This document shows, in pieces, positions 1-7,679 of a stretch of 13,225 nucleotides of DNA. Each line of letters begins with the position of its first letter. Positions within the stretch are counted from its first letter, which is position 1. The stretch lies in contig NVUS02000114.1 in assembly GCA_002402005.2 (NCBI GenBank), positions 1 to 13,225 on the forward strand, written 5' to 3'. Made by a program: the position numbers and the translations under genes. This stretch comes from OCS116 cluster bacterium (GTDB lineage Bacteria; Pseudomonadota; Alphaproteobacteria; Rhizobiales; OSC116). Under the pieces are notes generated by a model that was not told where the DNA came from, made no database searches, and saw nothing but the letters and a program-made list of their open reading frames with translations.

Positions 1-1068
1 AGTGAGACGCGGCGGTATAATGATAAACAGTTGGGTGATTTGGGATTGAGCCCGCAGAGCCAGTTTTACCGACAGAATATCGTGCAATTATCAAGCGATG
101 AGGGGCGTAAAAATTACATTAAAGCCAGCCTGCCGATTGCCGTCATTGGCTGGGACATTATTAGTCTGACTGATGAGAAAAAAGCCATTACGCCGTCTGT
201 CATCATTGGTTTGGTGGCGGGTTTGATATCGGTATTTATGTATTTTCTATTGGTTTCGATGCGCTCGCGCCGCCGGCTGCAGGCGGAACAGATGGAATTT
301 AAGAATAAGCAAGCTGCAGAGTTAGAGCGGCGGGTTGAAGAAAGATCGGCTGAGTTAAAACAAGTGCAGGATGATTTGGTGCAGACCGCTAAATTGGCGG
401 CTTTGGGGCAGATGTCGGCCGCAATATCGCATGAATTGTCGCAACCTTTGACATCTATTGCCAATTATATTGAGAATGCCAAGCTATATTTGAGCAAGCA
501 GGAATTTGATAAAGTTGAGCAGAATGTCGGTTATATCGCCAAATTATCCGATAAGATGACAGCGATTATTCATCATATTAAAATTTTTGCCAGTAAACGT
601 CCTACTGAGATAAACCGCATATCTATCAATAAAGTGATTGAAGAAACGGTGTGGTTTATGCAATCTAAGTTTCAACGGCGAGAGGTGATGCTGGAGATTT
701 TATTGCCAGATGATGACGTATTTATATTGGCCAATAATGTGCGTATTGAGCAAGTGTTGATGAATTTGATTTCCAACGCGCTGGAATCGATGCAGAAATC
801 GACGGTCAAGATTTTGAATATCGAGCTGTCTTATAATGATGATTTGGCGGTCATCATTATCCGCGATACTGGTGAGGGCATTGATGAGCAATCGATTGAA
901 GCGATATTTAAGCCGTTTTACACCACCAAGGAAGACGAGCAGGGCATGGGCATTGGATTGTCGATCAGCCGGTCGATCATTGAAGAATATGATGGTATAT
1001 TAGAAGCGTTTAACCGCCCGACAGGTGGGGCGCGGTTTGAAATTAAACTCCCAATTAGCAGAGATTGA
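1..1068 (+). CDS. dctB: C4-dicarboxylate sensor histidine kinase DctB, C-terminal part (5' end outside window)
   Basis: The reading frame is open from base 1, so the gene starts upstream; the TTG at 31 is internal. What remains is about 355 residues: the end of the periplasmic sensor region, a transmembrane helix (about 190-262) followed by an Arg-rich stop, a charged coiled-coil linker (about 280-380), then a complete kinase core. The H box reads ISHELSQPL with the phospho-accepting His at 430-432. The N box (ISNALES, about 763-790), G1 (DTGEGID, 865), F box (FKPFYTT, 907) and G2 (GMGIGLS, 943) are all intact. In this family the kinase senses periplasmic C4-dicarboxylates and phosphorylates the activator DctD, which here begins 2 nt after its stop codon. 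The NtrB-like core with a C-terminal GGARFEIKLP ending fits DctB well. Substrate assignment is inferred from the downstream TRAP genes, since most of the sensor domain is not visible. Confidence 0.9.
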   Translation, partial: SETRRYNDKQLGDLGLSPQSQFYRQNIVQLSSDEGRKNYIKASLPIAVIGWDIISLTDEKKAITPSVIIGLVAGLISVFMYFLLVSMRSRRRLQAEQMEFKNKQAAELERRVEERSAELKQVQDDLVQTAKLAALGQMSAAISHELSQPLTSIANYIENAKLYLSKQEFDKVEQNVGYIAKLSDKMTAIIHHIKIFASKRPTEINRISINKVIEETVWFMQSKFQRREVMLEILLPDDDVFILANNVRIEQVLMNLISNALESMQKSTVKILNIELSYNDDLAVIIIRDTGEGIDEQSIEAIFKPFYTTKEDEQGMGIGLSISRSIIEEYDGILEAFNRPTGGARFEIKLPISRD

Positions 1069-1070
1069 AT

Positions 1071-2405
1071 ATGGAATTAGGCAAGGTTTTATTTGTTGAT
1101 GATGAAGAGCATATTCGCAACTCTATCGCGCAATCGTTTGATTTGGCGGGTTTGGACTATGAATGTTTTAGCAGCCCTAACCAGATGTTATCGCAGCTAA
1201 ACAAAGAATTTAATGGCATTGTGGTTTCGGACATTCGCATGCAGCCAATGGATGGCATTGCATTGCTTGAACATGTGCAACGCATTGACTCGGATATTCC
1301 GGTGGTTTTGATCACTGGCCATGGCGATGTGGAGCTGGCGGTGAGTAGTTTGCAAAACGGGGCGTATGATTTTTTTGAAAAACCCTATAATAATAACAGA
1401 TTGATGAATTGTTTGATGCGGGCGCTGGAGAAGAGATTATTGCATCAGAAGTTATTGGCTTTGCAAAATCCACAATCACTTAATGTGATGGATGCGATTA
1501 TTGGCGATAGCGGGCCGAGTAAACGGTTAAAGCAACAGATTAGAACCATTGCCAGCACGGATGTGGATATATTGCTCAATGGCGCGACGGGCGTGGGCAA
1601 AGAGCTGGTAGCACGCACCTTACATGCATTGAGCAGCCGGGCATCTGCACCATTTGTGGCGATAAATTGCGGGGCATTGCCATTGTCGATTATCGAAAGT
1701 GAATTGTTTGGCCATGAGAAGGGATCATTTACCGGCGCAACCAGCCAAAGGATTGGTAAGTTTGAATTTGCCAAAGGCGGCACGGTGTTTCTGGATGAAA
1801 TAGAATCGATGCCGCTGGATTTGCAGGTCAAATTATTGCGCATATTACAAGAGCGCAATTTGGAGCGGTTGGGCAGCAATAAGTTGATTGATCTGGACAT
1901 TCGCATCATTGCGGCAACCAAGAAAGATTTGCTGATCGAGAGCGAGAGCGGTAATTTTAGAGAGGATTTATATTATCGTTTAAATGTGGCGGTGATTAAC
2001 ATTCCGAGTTTGAATGAGCGCAAAGGTGACATTGGTTTGTTGGCGCAATATTTTATAGATAAATCAGTTAATAAGCATAATATCAGTGGTTTGAATATAA
2101 ATTCTAATAGATTACTTGAACTTGAAAACCATGATTGGCCAGGTAATGTGCGTGAGCTTAAAAATTATTGTGAGCGCTTGGTATTGGGTATTGATGATGT
2201 GAGTGCGGCTGGCGATGACATGCGGAAATATGAAAATATTCCACTGACAGAACGCATGAGATTGTTTGAAAAGCAGGAGATTGCGGCCTGTCTGACTGCG
2301 CATAATGGCCATGTGCAATCTTGCTGTGATGAGCTGGGTCTGCCGCGCAAAACTTTTTATGATAAATTGAACCGTCATGATTTAAACCGGGCTGATTATA
2401 TTTAA
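1071..2405 (+). CDS. dctD: C4-dicarboxylate response regulator DctD, sigma54-dependent activator
   Basis: The 444-residue product is an NtrC-type activator with three domains. The receiver (about 5-120) has acidic pair D10/D11, phospho-acceptor D54, T82 and K104. The AAA+ domain (about 145-370) has Walker A GATGVGKE at 171-178, a sigma54-contact loop reading GSFTGA at 218-223 and Walker B FLDE with D242/E243. The C-terminal Fis-type helix-turn-helix (about 405-440) contains GLPRKTFYDKL. In this family, phosphorylated DctD binds upstream sites and remodels sigma54 RNA polymerase. Just downstream lie paired inverted repeats and a -24/-12 promoter, which matches that role. The start chosen is the ATG at 1071, 2 nt past the dctB stop; an in-frame TTG at 1065 would overlap dctB. 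No strong Shine-Dalgarno is visible, so translation is probably coupled to dctB. The serine in place of the usual alanine in GAFTGA is a mild oddity. Confidence 0.93.
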   Translation: MELGKVLFVDDEEHIRNSIAQSFDLAGLDYECFSSPNQMLSQLNKEFNGIVVSDIRMQPMDGIALLEHVQRIDSDIPVVLITGHGDVELAVSSLQNGAYDFFEKPYNNNRLMNCLMRALEKRLLHQKLLALQNPQSLNVMDAIIGDSGPSKRLKQQIRTIASTDVDILLNGATGVGKELVARTLHALSSRASAPFVAINCGALPLSIIESELFGHEKGSFTGATSQRIGKFEFAKGGTVFLDEIESMPLDLQVKLLRILQERNLERLGSNKLIDLDIRIIAATKKDLLIESESGNFREDLYYRLNVAVINIPSLNERKGDIGLLAQYFIDKSVNKHNISGLNINSNRLLELENHDWPGNVRELKNYCERLVLGIDDVSAAGDDMRKYENIPLTERMRLFEKQEIAACLTAHNGHVQSCCDELGLPRKTFYDKLNRHDLNRADYI

Positions 2406-2407
2406 TC

Positions 2408-2425
2408 TGTGCAATAAACCGCACA
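2408..2425. promoter_or_regulatory. Distal DctD-type operator (UAS 1), inverted repeat
   Basis: TGTGC, 8 nt, GCACA: a perfect 5-bp inverted repeat beginning 3 nt after the dctD stop. The same arms and spacer length occur again at 2450-2467. Tandem dyads upstream of a sigma54 promoter are the known arrangement for DctD-regulated genes in rhizobia; assignment to DctD is inferred from position and from the adjacent dctD gene. Confidence 0.75.
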
Positions 2426-2449
2426 AAATGAATGGGCATTTGTAGCTTT

Positions 2450-2467
2450 TGTGCCGAATCTCGCACA
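2450..2467. promoter_or_regulatory. Proximal DctD-type operator (UAS 2), inverted repeat
   Basis: TGTGC, 8 nt, GCACA: the same arms and spacer length as the site at 2408-2425. The two dyad centres (2416.5 and 2458.5) are 42 bp apart, about four helical turns, so both sites face the same side of the DNA. The centre lies roughly 119 bp upstream of the predicted transcription start. Confidence 0.75.
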
Positions 2468-2550
2468 GCTTAATTTATTATTAAAACCCCCAAATTTGAA
2501 AACCTGTATAGATTCAAGGCGATGAAAATAATTGTCGCCATTGGCCATGT

Positions 2551-2567
2551 TTGGCACGTTGATTGCA
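2551..2567 (+). promoter_or_regulatory. Sigma54 (-24/-12) promoter of dctPQM
   Basis: TTGGCACGTTGATTGCA matches the sigma54 consensus TGGCAC-N5-TTGCA. The invariant GG (2553-2554) and GC (2565-2566) are separated by exactly 10 nt. With the C at -12, transcription should start near 2578, giving a leader of about 55 nt before the dctP ATG. Paired operators upstream and the dctBD genes next door support the call. Confidence 0.9.
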
Positions 2568-2632
2568 ATGTTATTTAGCAATCCTGCCACAAGGGCGCAG
2601 GTGTTTTAAAATTAAAATTGGGAGACTTAATA

Positions 2633-3616
2633 ATGAATAAGTTCAAAATTGCTGTATCTGCATTGGCAATGTTTGCTGTAACCAGCGGCGCATATGCTGA
2701 TGAAATTGTGATTAAATTTAGCCATGTTGTGGCTGAAAATACGCCAAAAGGCATTATGGCCAACAAATTTGCTGAATTGGTGGCTGAGCGTTTGGCTGGT
2801 AAAGTTAAGGTTGAGGTGTTTCCAAACTCTCAATTGTTTAACGATAACAAAGTTCTAGAAGCTATTTTGCTGGGTGATGTGCAACTTGGTGCGCCGTCAT
2901 TATCTAAATTTGGTAAATTCACCAGAAAATTGCAAGTGTATGACCTACCCTTCTTATTTAAAGATATAGATGCGGTTGGTAAATTCCAATCTGGGCCACA
3001 TGGTCAAGCACTACTGGCTTCGATGAAATCTAAAGGCTTGGTTGGTCTTGGTTATTTGCACAATGGTTTGAAGCAACTTTCAGCGAGTAACGCTTTAAGA
3101 TTGCCTTCAGATGCTGCGGGTAAGAAATTCCGCATTATGTCATCTGACGTATTGGCAGCGCAATTTGAAGCTATTGATGCTGTGCCGTTGAAAAAACCAT
3201 TCTCTGAAGTGTTTACATTGCTGCAAACCAAAGCCATTGATGGACAAGAAAACACATGGTCTAATATTTATTCGAAAAAATTCTTTGAAGTGAATGAATA
3301 TATCACCAATTCTAACCATGGTGTGCTGGATTATCTAGTGGTGACCAGTGAAGAATTTTGGAATGGTTTAGACGCTGACATTCGTGATGAATTGAACAAA
3401 GCTATGGCTGAAGCGATTCTTGAAGGCAATAAAGTTGCGGCTGAAAAATCTATGAGCGATATGAAGAAAATTGCTGATAGTGGCCGTACTGAAATCCTTA
3501 CACTGACTGATGCAGAACGTGATCAATGGGTTGCTGCGATGAAGCCAGTTTGGGCACAATTTGCTGACGAAATTGGCCAAGATGTTATTGATGCGGCTTT
3601 GGCATCTAACATGTAA
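2633..3616 (+). CDS. dctP: TRAP transporter periplasmic solute-binding protein DctP
   Basis: The 327-residue precursor has a Sec signal peptide: basic MNKFK, a hydrophobic stretch, and a likely cleavage after AYA at residue 22, leaving a mature protein starting DEIVIKFSH. This is the typical DctP-family opening. The region KKFRIMSSD carries R167 (about R145 of the mature form), at the place of the conserved arginine that holds the substrate carboxylate in this family. The following segment ending DGQENTW is also characteristic. The protein captures organic acids in the periplasm and delivers them to DctQM. ATG 2633 is chosen because GGGAG (2620-2624) sits 8 nt upstream and the signal peptide starts cleanly there; an upstream in-frame TTG at 2618 overlaps that site. 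It is the first gene of dctPQM behind the sigma54 promoter. The ligand is probably a C4-dicarboxylate because of dctBD; sequence alone does not prove it. Confidence 0.93.
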   Translation: MNKFKIAVSALAMFAVTSGAYADEIVIKFSHVVAENTPKGIMANKFAELVAERLAGKVKVEVFPNSQLFNDNKVLEAILLGDVQLGAPSLSKFGKFTRKLQVYDLPFLFKDIDAVGKFQSGPHGQALLASMKSKGLVGLGYLHNGLKQLSASNALRLPSDAAGKKFRIMSSDVLAAQFEAIDAVPLKKPFSEVFTLLQTKAIDGQENTWSNIYSKKFFEVNEYITNSNHGVLDYLVVTSEEFWNGLDADIRDELNKAMAEAILEGNKVAAEKSMSDMKKIADSGRTEILTLTDAERDQWVAAMKPVWAQFADEIGQDVIDAALASNM

Positions 3617-3628
3617 TTGAGCGAAGTT

Positions 3629-3660
3629 GGCGGTCAAGTTTAGCGATAGGCTTGGCCGCC
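3629..3660 (+). promoter_or_regulatory. Stem-loop between dctP and dctQ
   Basis: GGCGGTCAAG (3629-3638) pairs with CTTGGCCGCC (3651-3660): 10 bp with one G-T wobble and a 12-nt loop. It is not followed by a T run, so it is not a classical terminator. At this position it could stabilise the dctP message, or cause partial termination so that binding protein is made in excess over the membrane subunits. The role is inferred. Confidence 0.6.
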
Positions 3661-3684
3661 CTATATTTATGGGGAGGGGTTGAG

Positions 3685-4209
3685 ATGAAATTTATTGAAA
3701 AGTTAGAAGAAAATATCCTGTCAATATTATTGGTTGCGATGACTTTGGTGGTGTTTGTTGAGGTGGCCGCGCGGCTTATGAATACCGGCGTATTGTGGGC
3801 TCAAGAATTGACCTTATTGTTATCGGCATGGATGGTGATGTTTGGTGCCTCTTATTGCGTGAAAAAAGGCGCACATATTGGGGTGGATTTGATAACCAAT
3901 ATGCTGAGTGACAATGGTAAACGCATTGTAGCGATTGTGGCTGGCGCTTTGTGCATTTTATATTGCTGGCTGATTGCTTGGGGTGGCTGGGTTTATTTGG
4001 TGAAATTTAAGAAAATTGGCTTGGAGTTAGAGGATATACCAGTCGAAAAATGGCAGGCTTATAGCTTTATTATCATTGCAACTTTGCTGATGTCTGTGCG
4101 TTTTGCCATCATCATTAAAGGCAATGTTACTGGCGAGGTTATTGGCATGAAATTAACTGATGAAGCTGAAGAAGCTCTCGAGTTACAAGAAGAAGGAGAC
4201 GCAAAATGA
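3685..4209 (+). CDS. dctQ: TRAP transporter small membrane subunit DctQ
   Basis: The 174-residue membrane protein has four hydrophobic helices at about residues 10-31, 40-61, 85-110 and 128-148. Between them are the family features WAQELTLLLSAW and a short KKGAHIGVDL loop. The acidic C-terminal tail (DEAEEALELQEEGD) is cytoplasmic. DctQ pairs with DctM in the inner membrane to form the Na+-driven TRAP permease that receives substrate from DctP. ATG 3685 is preceded by a strong purine-rich site, GGGGAGGGG at 3671-3679. The longer frame from TTG 3652 would start inside the intergenic hairpin and is rejected. The stop codon overlaps the dctM start in ATGA, and the dctM ribosome site lies inside the dctQ tail, implying translational coupling. 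Length and topology are normal for the family. Confidence 0.92.
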   Translation: MKFIEKLEENILSILLVAMTLVVFVEVAARLMNTGVLWAQELTLLLSAWMVMFGASYCVKKGAHIGVDLITNMLSDNGKRIVAIVAGALCILYCWLIAWGGWVYLVKFKKIGLELEDIPVEKWQAYSFIIIATLLMSVRFAIIIKGNVTGEVIGMKLTDEAEEALELQEEGDAK

Positions 4210-5609
4210 GCAGTTCCATTGTTTTATTTCTTTTGTTATTTGCCTTGATGTTTTCGGGCATGCCGATTGCCATTTCGTTGGGTCTATCCTCCATTTTGAC
4301 CATGTTGTTTTTTACCGATACATCGATGGCGTCAATTGCGCTAAAAATGATCGATACGCTGACTGAGCATTATACATTATTGGCCATTCCATTCTTTATT
4401 CTGTCATCGGCATTTCTATCCAATGGCGGCGTGGCGGGGCGGATGATTCGCTTTGCGATTGCCTGTGTGGGGCATATAAGAGGCGGGCTGGCGATGGCGT
4501 CGGTAATGGCTTGTATGTTATTTGCTGCGGTTTCAGGTTCATCCCCTGCAACGGTTGCGGCCATTGGCTCTATAGTGATTGTTGGCATGGTCAAATCGGG
4601 CTATCCGAAACCATTTGCTGCTGGTGTGATTAGCACGGCGGGCACGTTGGGCATTCTCATTCCACCATCCATTGTGATGTTGATTTATGCAGCCGCCACT
4701 GAAGTTTCGGCCGCGCGGATGTTTATGGCCGGTTTGGTACCAGGTTTGGCGATGGGTTGTTTCTTAATTCTGGCCATTTATGTTGTGGCGCGGATTAAAA
4801 AATTCCCGGCCGAAAAATTCCCTGGCATTGGCGAGATTGTACAAAGCTTTGGTGGGGCATCGGGTGGATTATTTATGATTCTATTCGTGCTGTACATCAT
4901 CTACGGCGGTATTGCTAGCCCGACAGAAGCGGCATCAATTTCGGCTATTTATGCGTTTATTATGGCGGTATTTGTTTACCGTGACATTGGGCCGTTGAAA
5001 AATACACCGTGGAAAAAACCTGATGAATCTACAGGTGGTGCGGCGTTTAGAGGCATTATCGATTTTGTGGTGGTGATGGTCAAATCATCGACTGACAAAG
5101 ATGTCAAAAAGGTTGTGCTTGAAGCGGCTAAAGTGAGCATCATGTTGCTATTCATCATTTCTAACGCCATGTTATTTGCCCATATATTGACCTTGGAACG
5201 CATTCCGCATTTCATTGCGGGTATGATTGTTGACGCACAATTGCCAGCATGGGGCTTCTTGATTGTGGTCAATATTGTATTGTTGATTGCTGGTAACTTT
5301 ATGGAACCTTCGGCGATTATTTTGATTATGGCACCGATTCTGTTCCCCATCGCCATGCAACTGGGCATTGACCCGATTCATCTTGGCATCATTATGGTGG
5401 TGAATATGGAAATTGGCATGATCACACCACCGGTGGGGCTTAACCTGTTTGTCACGGCGGGCATCACCAAAGAATCTATGGGCTGGGTGATTAAATCTGC
5501 CGCGCCATGGTTATTGTTGATGTTGGCCTTCTTAGGATTGATTACCTATGTGCCGCAAATATCACTATTTGTGCCAGAATTGGTCGACAGTTTGAAGGGT
5601 TATAAATAG
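4206..5609 (+). CDS. dctM: TRAP transporter large membrane subunit DctM
   Basis: The 467-residue, highly hydrophobic protein has the DctM hallmarks: a SGMPIAISLGL opening, AVSGSSPATVAAIG around residue 108, GTLGILIPPS around 149, and GMITPPVGLNLF around 404. The repeated glycine/proline-rich hairpins belong to the elevator-type transport domain. It forms the substrate and Na+ path with DctQ. AAGGAG (4193-4198) lies 7 nt before the ATG, which overlaps the dctQ stop as ATGA. It is somewhat longer than the usual 425-440 residues. The extra length appears to be a hydrophilic stretch after residue 258 (YRDIGPLKNTPWKKPDE and on to about 300) containing charged DKDVKK, probably a cytoplasmic loop. 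A terminator follows 27 nt after the stop. Confidence 0.93.
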   Translation: MSSSIVLFLLLFALMFSGMPIAISLGLSSILTMLFFTDTSMASIALKMIDTLTEHYTLLAIPFFILSSAFLSNGGVAGRMIRFAIACVGHIRGGLAMASVMACMLFAAVSGSSPATVAAIGSIVIVGMVKSGYPKPFAAGVISTAGTLGILIPPSIVMLIYAAATEVSAARMFMAGLVPGLAMGCFLILAIYVVARIKKFPAEKFPGIGEIVQSFGGASGGLFMILFVLYIIYGGIASPTEAASISAIYAFIMAVFVYRDIGPLKNTPWKKPDESTGGAAFRGIIDFVVVMVKSSTDKDVKKVVLEAAKVSIMLLFIISNAMLFAHILTLERIPHFIAGMIVDAQLPAWGFLIVVNIVLLIAGNFMEPSAIILIMAPILFPIAMQLGIDPIHLGIIMVVNMEIGMITPPVGLNLFVTAGITKESMGWVIKSAAPWLLLMLAFLGLITYVPQISLFVPELVDSLKGYK

Positions 5610-5636
5610 AGCAAGAATCTCATTGAGGAGAGAAGG

Positions 5637-5669
5637 AAACCACTCATATTCAGTTATGGGTGGTTTTTT
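5637..5669 (+). terminator. Rho-independent terminator of dctPQM
   Basis: Bases 5637-5648 pair with 5655-5666 (12 bp, one G-T wobble, 6-nt loop TTCAGT), running into six T residues at 5664-5669. The T tract overlaps the last codon of the convergent dinB. On the other strand the hairpin is followed by CCTTCTC, so it should work for the + strand only. Confidence 0.85.
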
Positions 5670-6990
5670 AGAAATTTTCGGGATTAGGTTTTTGCGGTAA
5701 GCTATTGTCGGGACGTTTGTTTTTAACGCTACGGCCTTTGATGACGGCTTTGATGCCAAATTTTTGACGGATCTCATCCATGGCATTCTCTACCTTTTGA
5801 CGGGTCATTTTTTTTGGCTCTAGAAAATCTAGCGGATCGGCTTTTTCGACATCAGATAGGTTGGATAGGCTGACGCCGACCAAGCGATAGGCGGTATTGG
5901 GGTTTAGTTTTGCCAGTGCTTGGCCGACAATGTCAAACATAACATTGGCCAATAAGGTTGGTGAGTTTAAGGTTTGGCTGCGGGTTATGGTTTGAAAGCT
6001 ATTGGTTTTGAGCTTTAACGTGATGGTATAGCCCGATTTCTGTAGCCTTAGAGCGTCTTGATGGACTTGCTCGCATATGTCCCAAATTTTTATTTTTAGC
6101 ACTTCATGGTCAGAAATGTCATTAAAGAATGTGGTTTCGCGGCCGATGGATTTGCGGCCGCTTTCGCGTGCTGCGGGTTTTACGGCGCGCAAATCATCGC
6201 CAACTGCAAAATATCTGAGCCGCGAACCCATTTTGCCATAGGTGCGCATTAGATCTACTTCGCTTAATTTTTGCAGATCGGCAAATGTTTCTATGCCATT
6301 TTGGTGCAATTTGGCAGCCAATACTTTGCCAACACCCCAGATTTTTGTGACCGGGAAGGGAGCTAGGGTTTGTTTGATGTTGTTTTGCCCTAATATGGAA
6401 AAACCTTTGGGTTTTTCTAAATCTGAGGCGACTTTGGCCAAAAATTTATTATAACTTAAGCCGATGGAGATGGTGATGCCGATGTCTCGCTCGATGTCTT
6501 TTGACAATTGCGCGACCAATTGGCAGGGTAGTTTTTTGTGTAATTTTTCTGTGCCGGAAAGATCAAGGAAGGCTTCATCGACTGAGACTTGCTCGACCAT
6601 GGGCGTTAAATTGTTCATTTTTTTGACAATTTCGCGGCTGACCTCGGTATATTTTTGCATATTGCCGCGTAGGATGATCGCGTGAGGGCAGAGTTTTTTG
6701 GCTTTGAACATCGGCATGGCGGATTTAACGCCGAAGGTGCGGGCGATATAGCATGCGGTTGAGACCACGGCGCGGTTGCTATCGCCGCCAATAATGACCG
6801 GTTTGTTACGCAACGCAGGGTTGTCGCGCTTCTCGACCGAAGCGTAAAAACTATCGCAATCCATATGCACGATGGACAGGGTTTTAAATTCATCATGCGA
6901 TTTGAGCAATCGTGAACGACATTTAGGGCAGATATTGAGTGGTTTTTCAACCTCAAAAATCTCAATGCAAGAGAGGCAAAGCGTTTGCAT
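5668..6990 (-). CDS. dinB: DNA polymerase IV (Y-family translesion polymerase) with N-terminal four-Cys extension
   Basis: The 440-residue product is a full DinB. Catalytic acids sit in MDCDSFYASVE (D44, with D46 beside it) and SVDEAFLD (D138/E139). Y49 occupies the steric-gate position that excludes ribonucleotides. Palm, fingers, thumb (helix-hairpin-helix IWGVGKVLAAKL) and little-finger regions follow in order. The first ~35 residues are an added segment with C5-x2-C8 and C21-x2-C24, a probable zinc ribbon, as seen in some alphaproteobacterial DinB proteins. A possible clamp-binding stretch DPLDFL lies near the C-terminus, which ends in a basic Pro/Asn-rich tail. The enzyme copies past DNA lesions with low fidelity. 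ATG 6990 is 6 nt after the stop of the HAD gene, with AAGG inside the end of that gene as a weak ribosome site. It is probably transcribed with that gene under the LexA box at 7680-7694. Confidence 0.95.
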   Translation of the reverse strand: MQTLCLSCIEIFEVEKPLNICPKCRSRLLKSHDEFKTLSIVHMDCDSFYASVEKRDNPALRNKPVIIGGDSNRAVVSTACYIARTFGVKSAMPMFKAKKLCPHAIILRGNMQKYTEVSREIVKKMNNLTPMVEQVSVDEAFLDLSGTEKLHKKLPCQLVAQLSKDIERDIGITISIGLSYNKFLAKVASDLEKPKGFSILGQNNIKQTLAPFPVTKIWGVGKVLAAKLHQNGIETFADLQKLSEVDLMRTYGKMGSRLRYFAVGDDLRAVKPAARESGRKSIGRETTFFNDISDHEVLKIKIWDICEQVHQDALRLQKSGYTITLKLKTNSFQTITRSQTLNSPTLLANVMFDIVGQALAKLNPNTAYRLVGVSLSNLSDVEKADPLDFLEPKKMTRQKVENAMDEIRQKFGIKAVIKGRSVKNKRPDNSLPQKPNPENF

Positions 6991-6996
6991 TTTGGC

Positions 6997-7662
6997 CTAA
7001 CCTTGTTTCAATTGCGTTTCGATGAAAGCTCTTACATCATTCCAATCGGTTGATTTGAAATGCACATTGTCAACATCTGACACCAGTTCGGCGTAATTTT
7101 GATCGCCAATGAAATGAATGCAATGGATGTGCGGTATATTCTCGATGATGCTGATGTGATGTTCAGGAGAATCATCGATGAAAAATATCGGGGCTTGATG
7201 ATCTTTGATAATCTCATTGACCGCAGCTAATTTATTGCCAATGTTGGAAATGATCGGAAAATGAATGCCGTGGTCTTTATATATCTCCACCCGCCGCTCT
7301 CGATAATCGTGCGGGGCATTAGTGAGGATGATGATTTGACACGTCTCGGACAATATCATCAAATTATCAAAGGCGTTTTCGACCATGGGCATGTGATCGC
7401 CTTGATCAGCAAAGAATTGGGTGATGATTTTGATGAAAATCTGTTCTTCAATCCGTTCATCGGTTTGATGATGGAACATGTGATCCATAATTTCAAAGCC
7501 AATGAGGCTTTGGCCGGTGAAGCGGTAGCCATTGTCGTTAAAATATTCGAACATATGCATGAATAGTTCGAAAATCACTTCATCCGCATCGGATATAATC
7601 AGTGGCTTTTGTGGGTCGAGGGTTAATTCATCTATTAATATTTTGGTTTCGGGTGAGGGCAT
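6997..7662 (-). CDS. HAD-superfamily hydrolase upstream of dinB
   Basis: The 221-residue protein shows all four HAD motifs. Motif I is IISDADEV (nucleophile D25, acid D27); motif II is IILTNAP; motif III is probably the Lys in GNKLAAV; motif IV is FFIDDSPEH with an Asp pair. A helical region of about 85 residues (30-115) between motifs I and II is a C1-type cap. No membrane or signal segment is seen, so it is a soluble phosphohydrolase of unknown substrate. ATG 7662 is used; an in-frame GTG at 7668 would add two residues, and neither has a convincing ribosome site. The gene ends 6 nt before dinB on the same strand, and a perfect LexA box lies just upstream, so it looks like the first gene of a DNA-damage-induced pair. 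A nucleotide-processing role would fit that setting, but the sequence does not show it. Confidence 0.8.
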   Translation of the reverse strand: MPSPETKILIDELTLDPQKPLIISDADEVIFELFMHMFEYFNDNGYRFTGQSLIGFEIMDHMFHHQTDERIEEQIFIKIITQFFADQGDHMPMVENAFDNLMILSETCQIIILTNAPHDYRERRVEIYKDHGIHFPIISNIGNKLAAVNEIIKDHQAPIFFIDDSPEHHISIIENIPHIHCIHFIGDQNYAELVSDVDNVHFKSTDWNDVRAFIETQLKQG

Positions 7663-7679
7663 CGGCACATTGAATTTGA

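Noticed and set aside
2158..2466. 102-codon - strand frame over the dctD end and operators
   Set aside because: No recognisable domain, no ribosome site, and it is antisense to the DctD helix-turn-helix and the control region.
3652..3684. Extended dctQ start at TTG 3652
   Set aside because: It would begin inside the intergenic stem-loop; the ATG at 3685 has GGGGAGGGG in front of it and fits the family length.
4160..4366. 68-codon + strand frame across the dctQ-dctM junction
   Set aside because: Out of frame with both genes, whose overlap (ATGA) and ribosome site explain this sequence.
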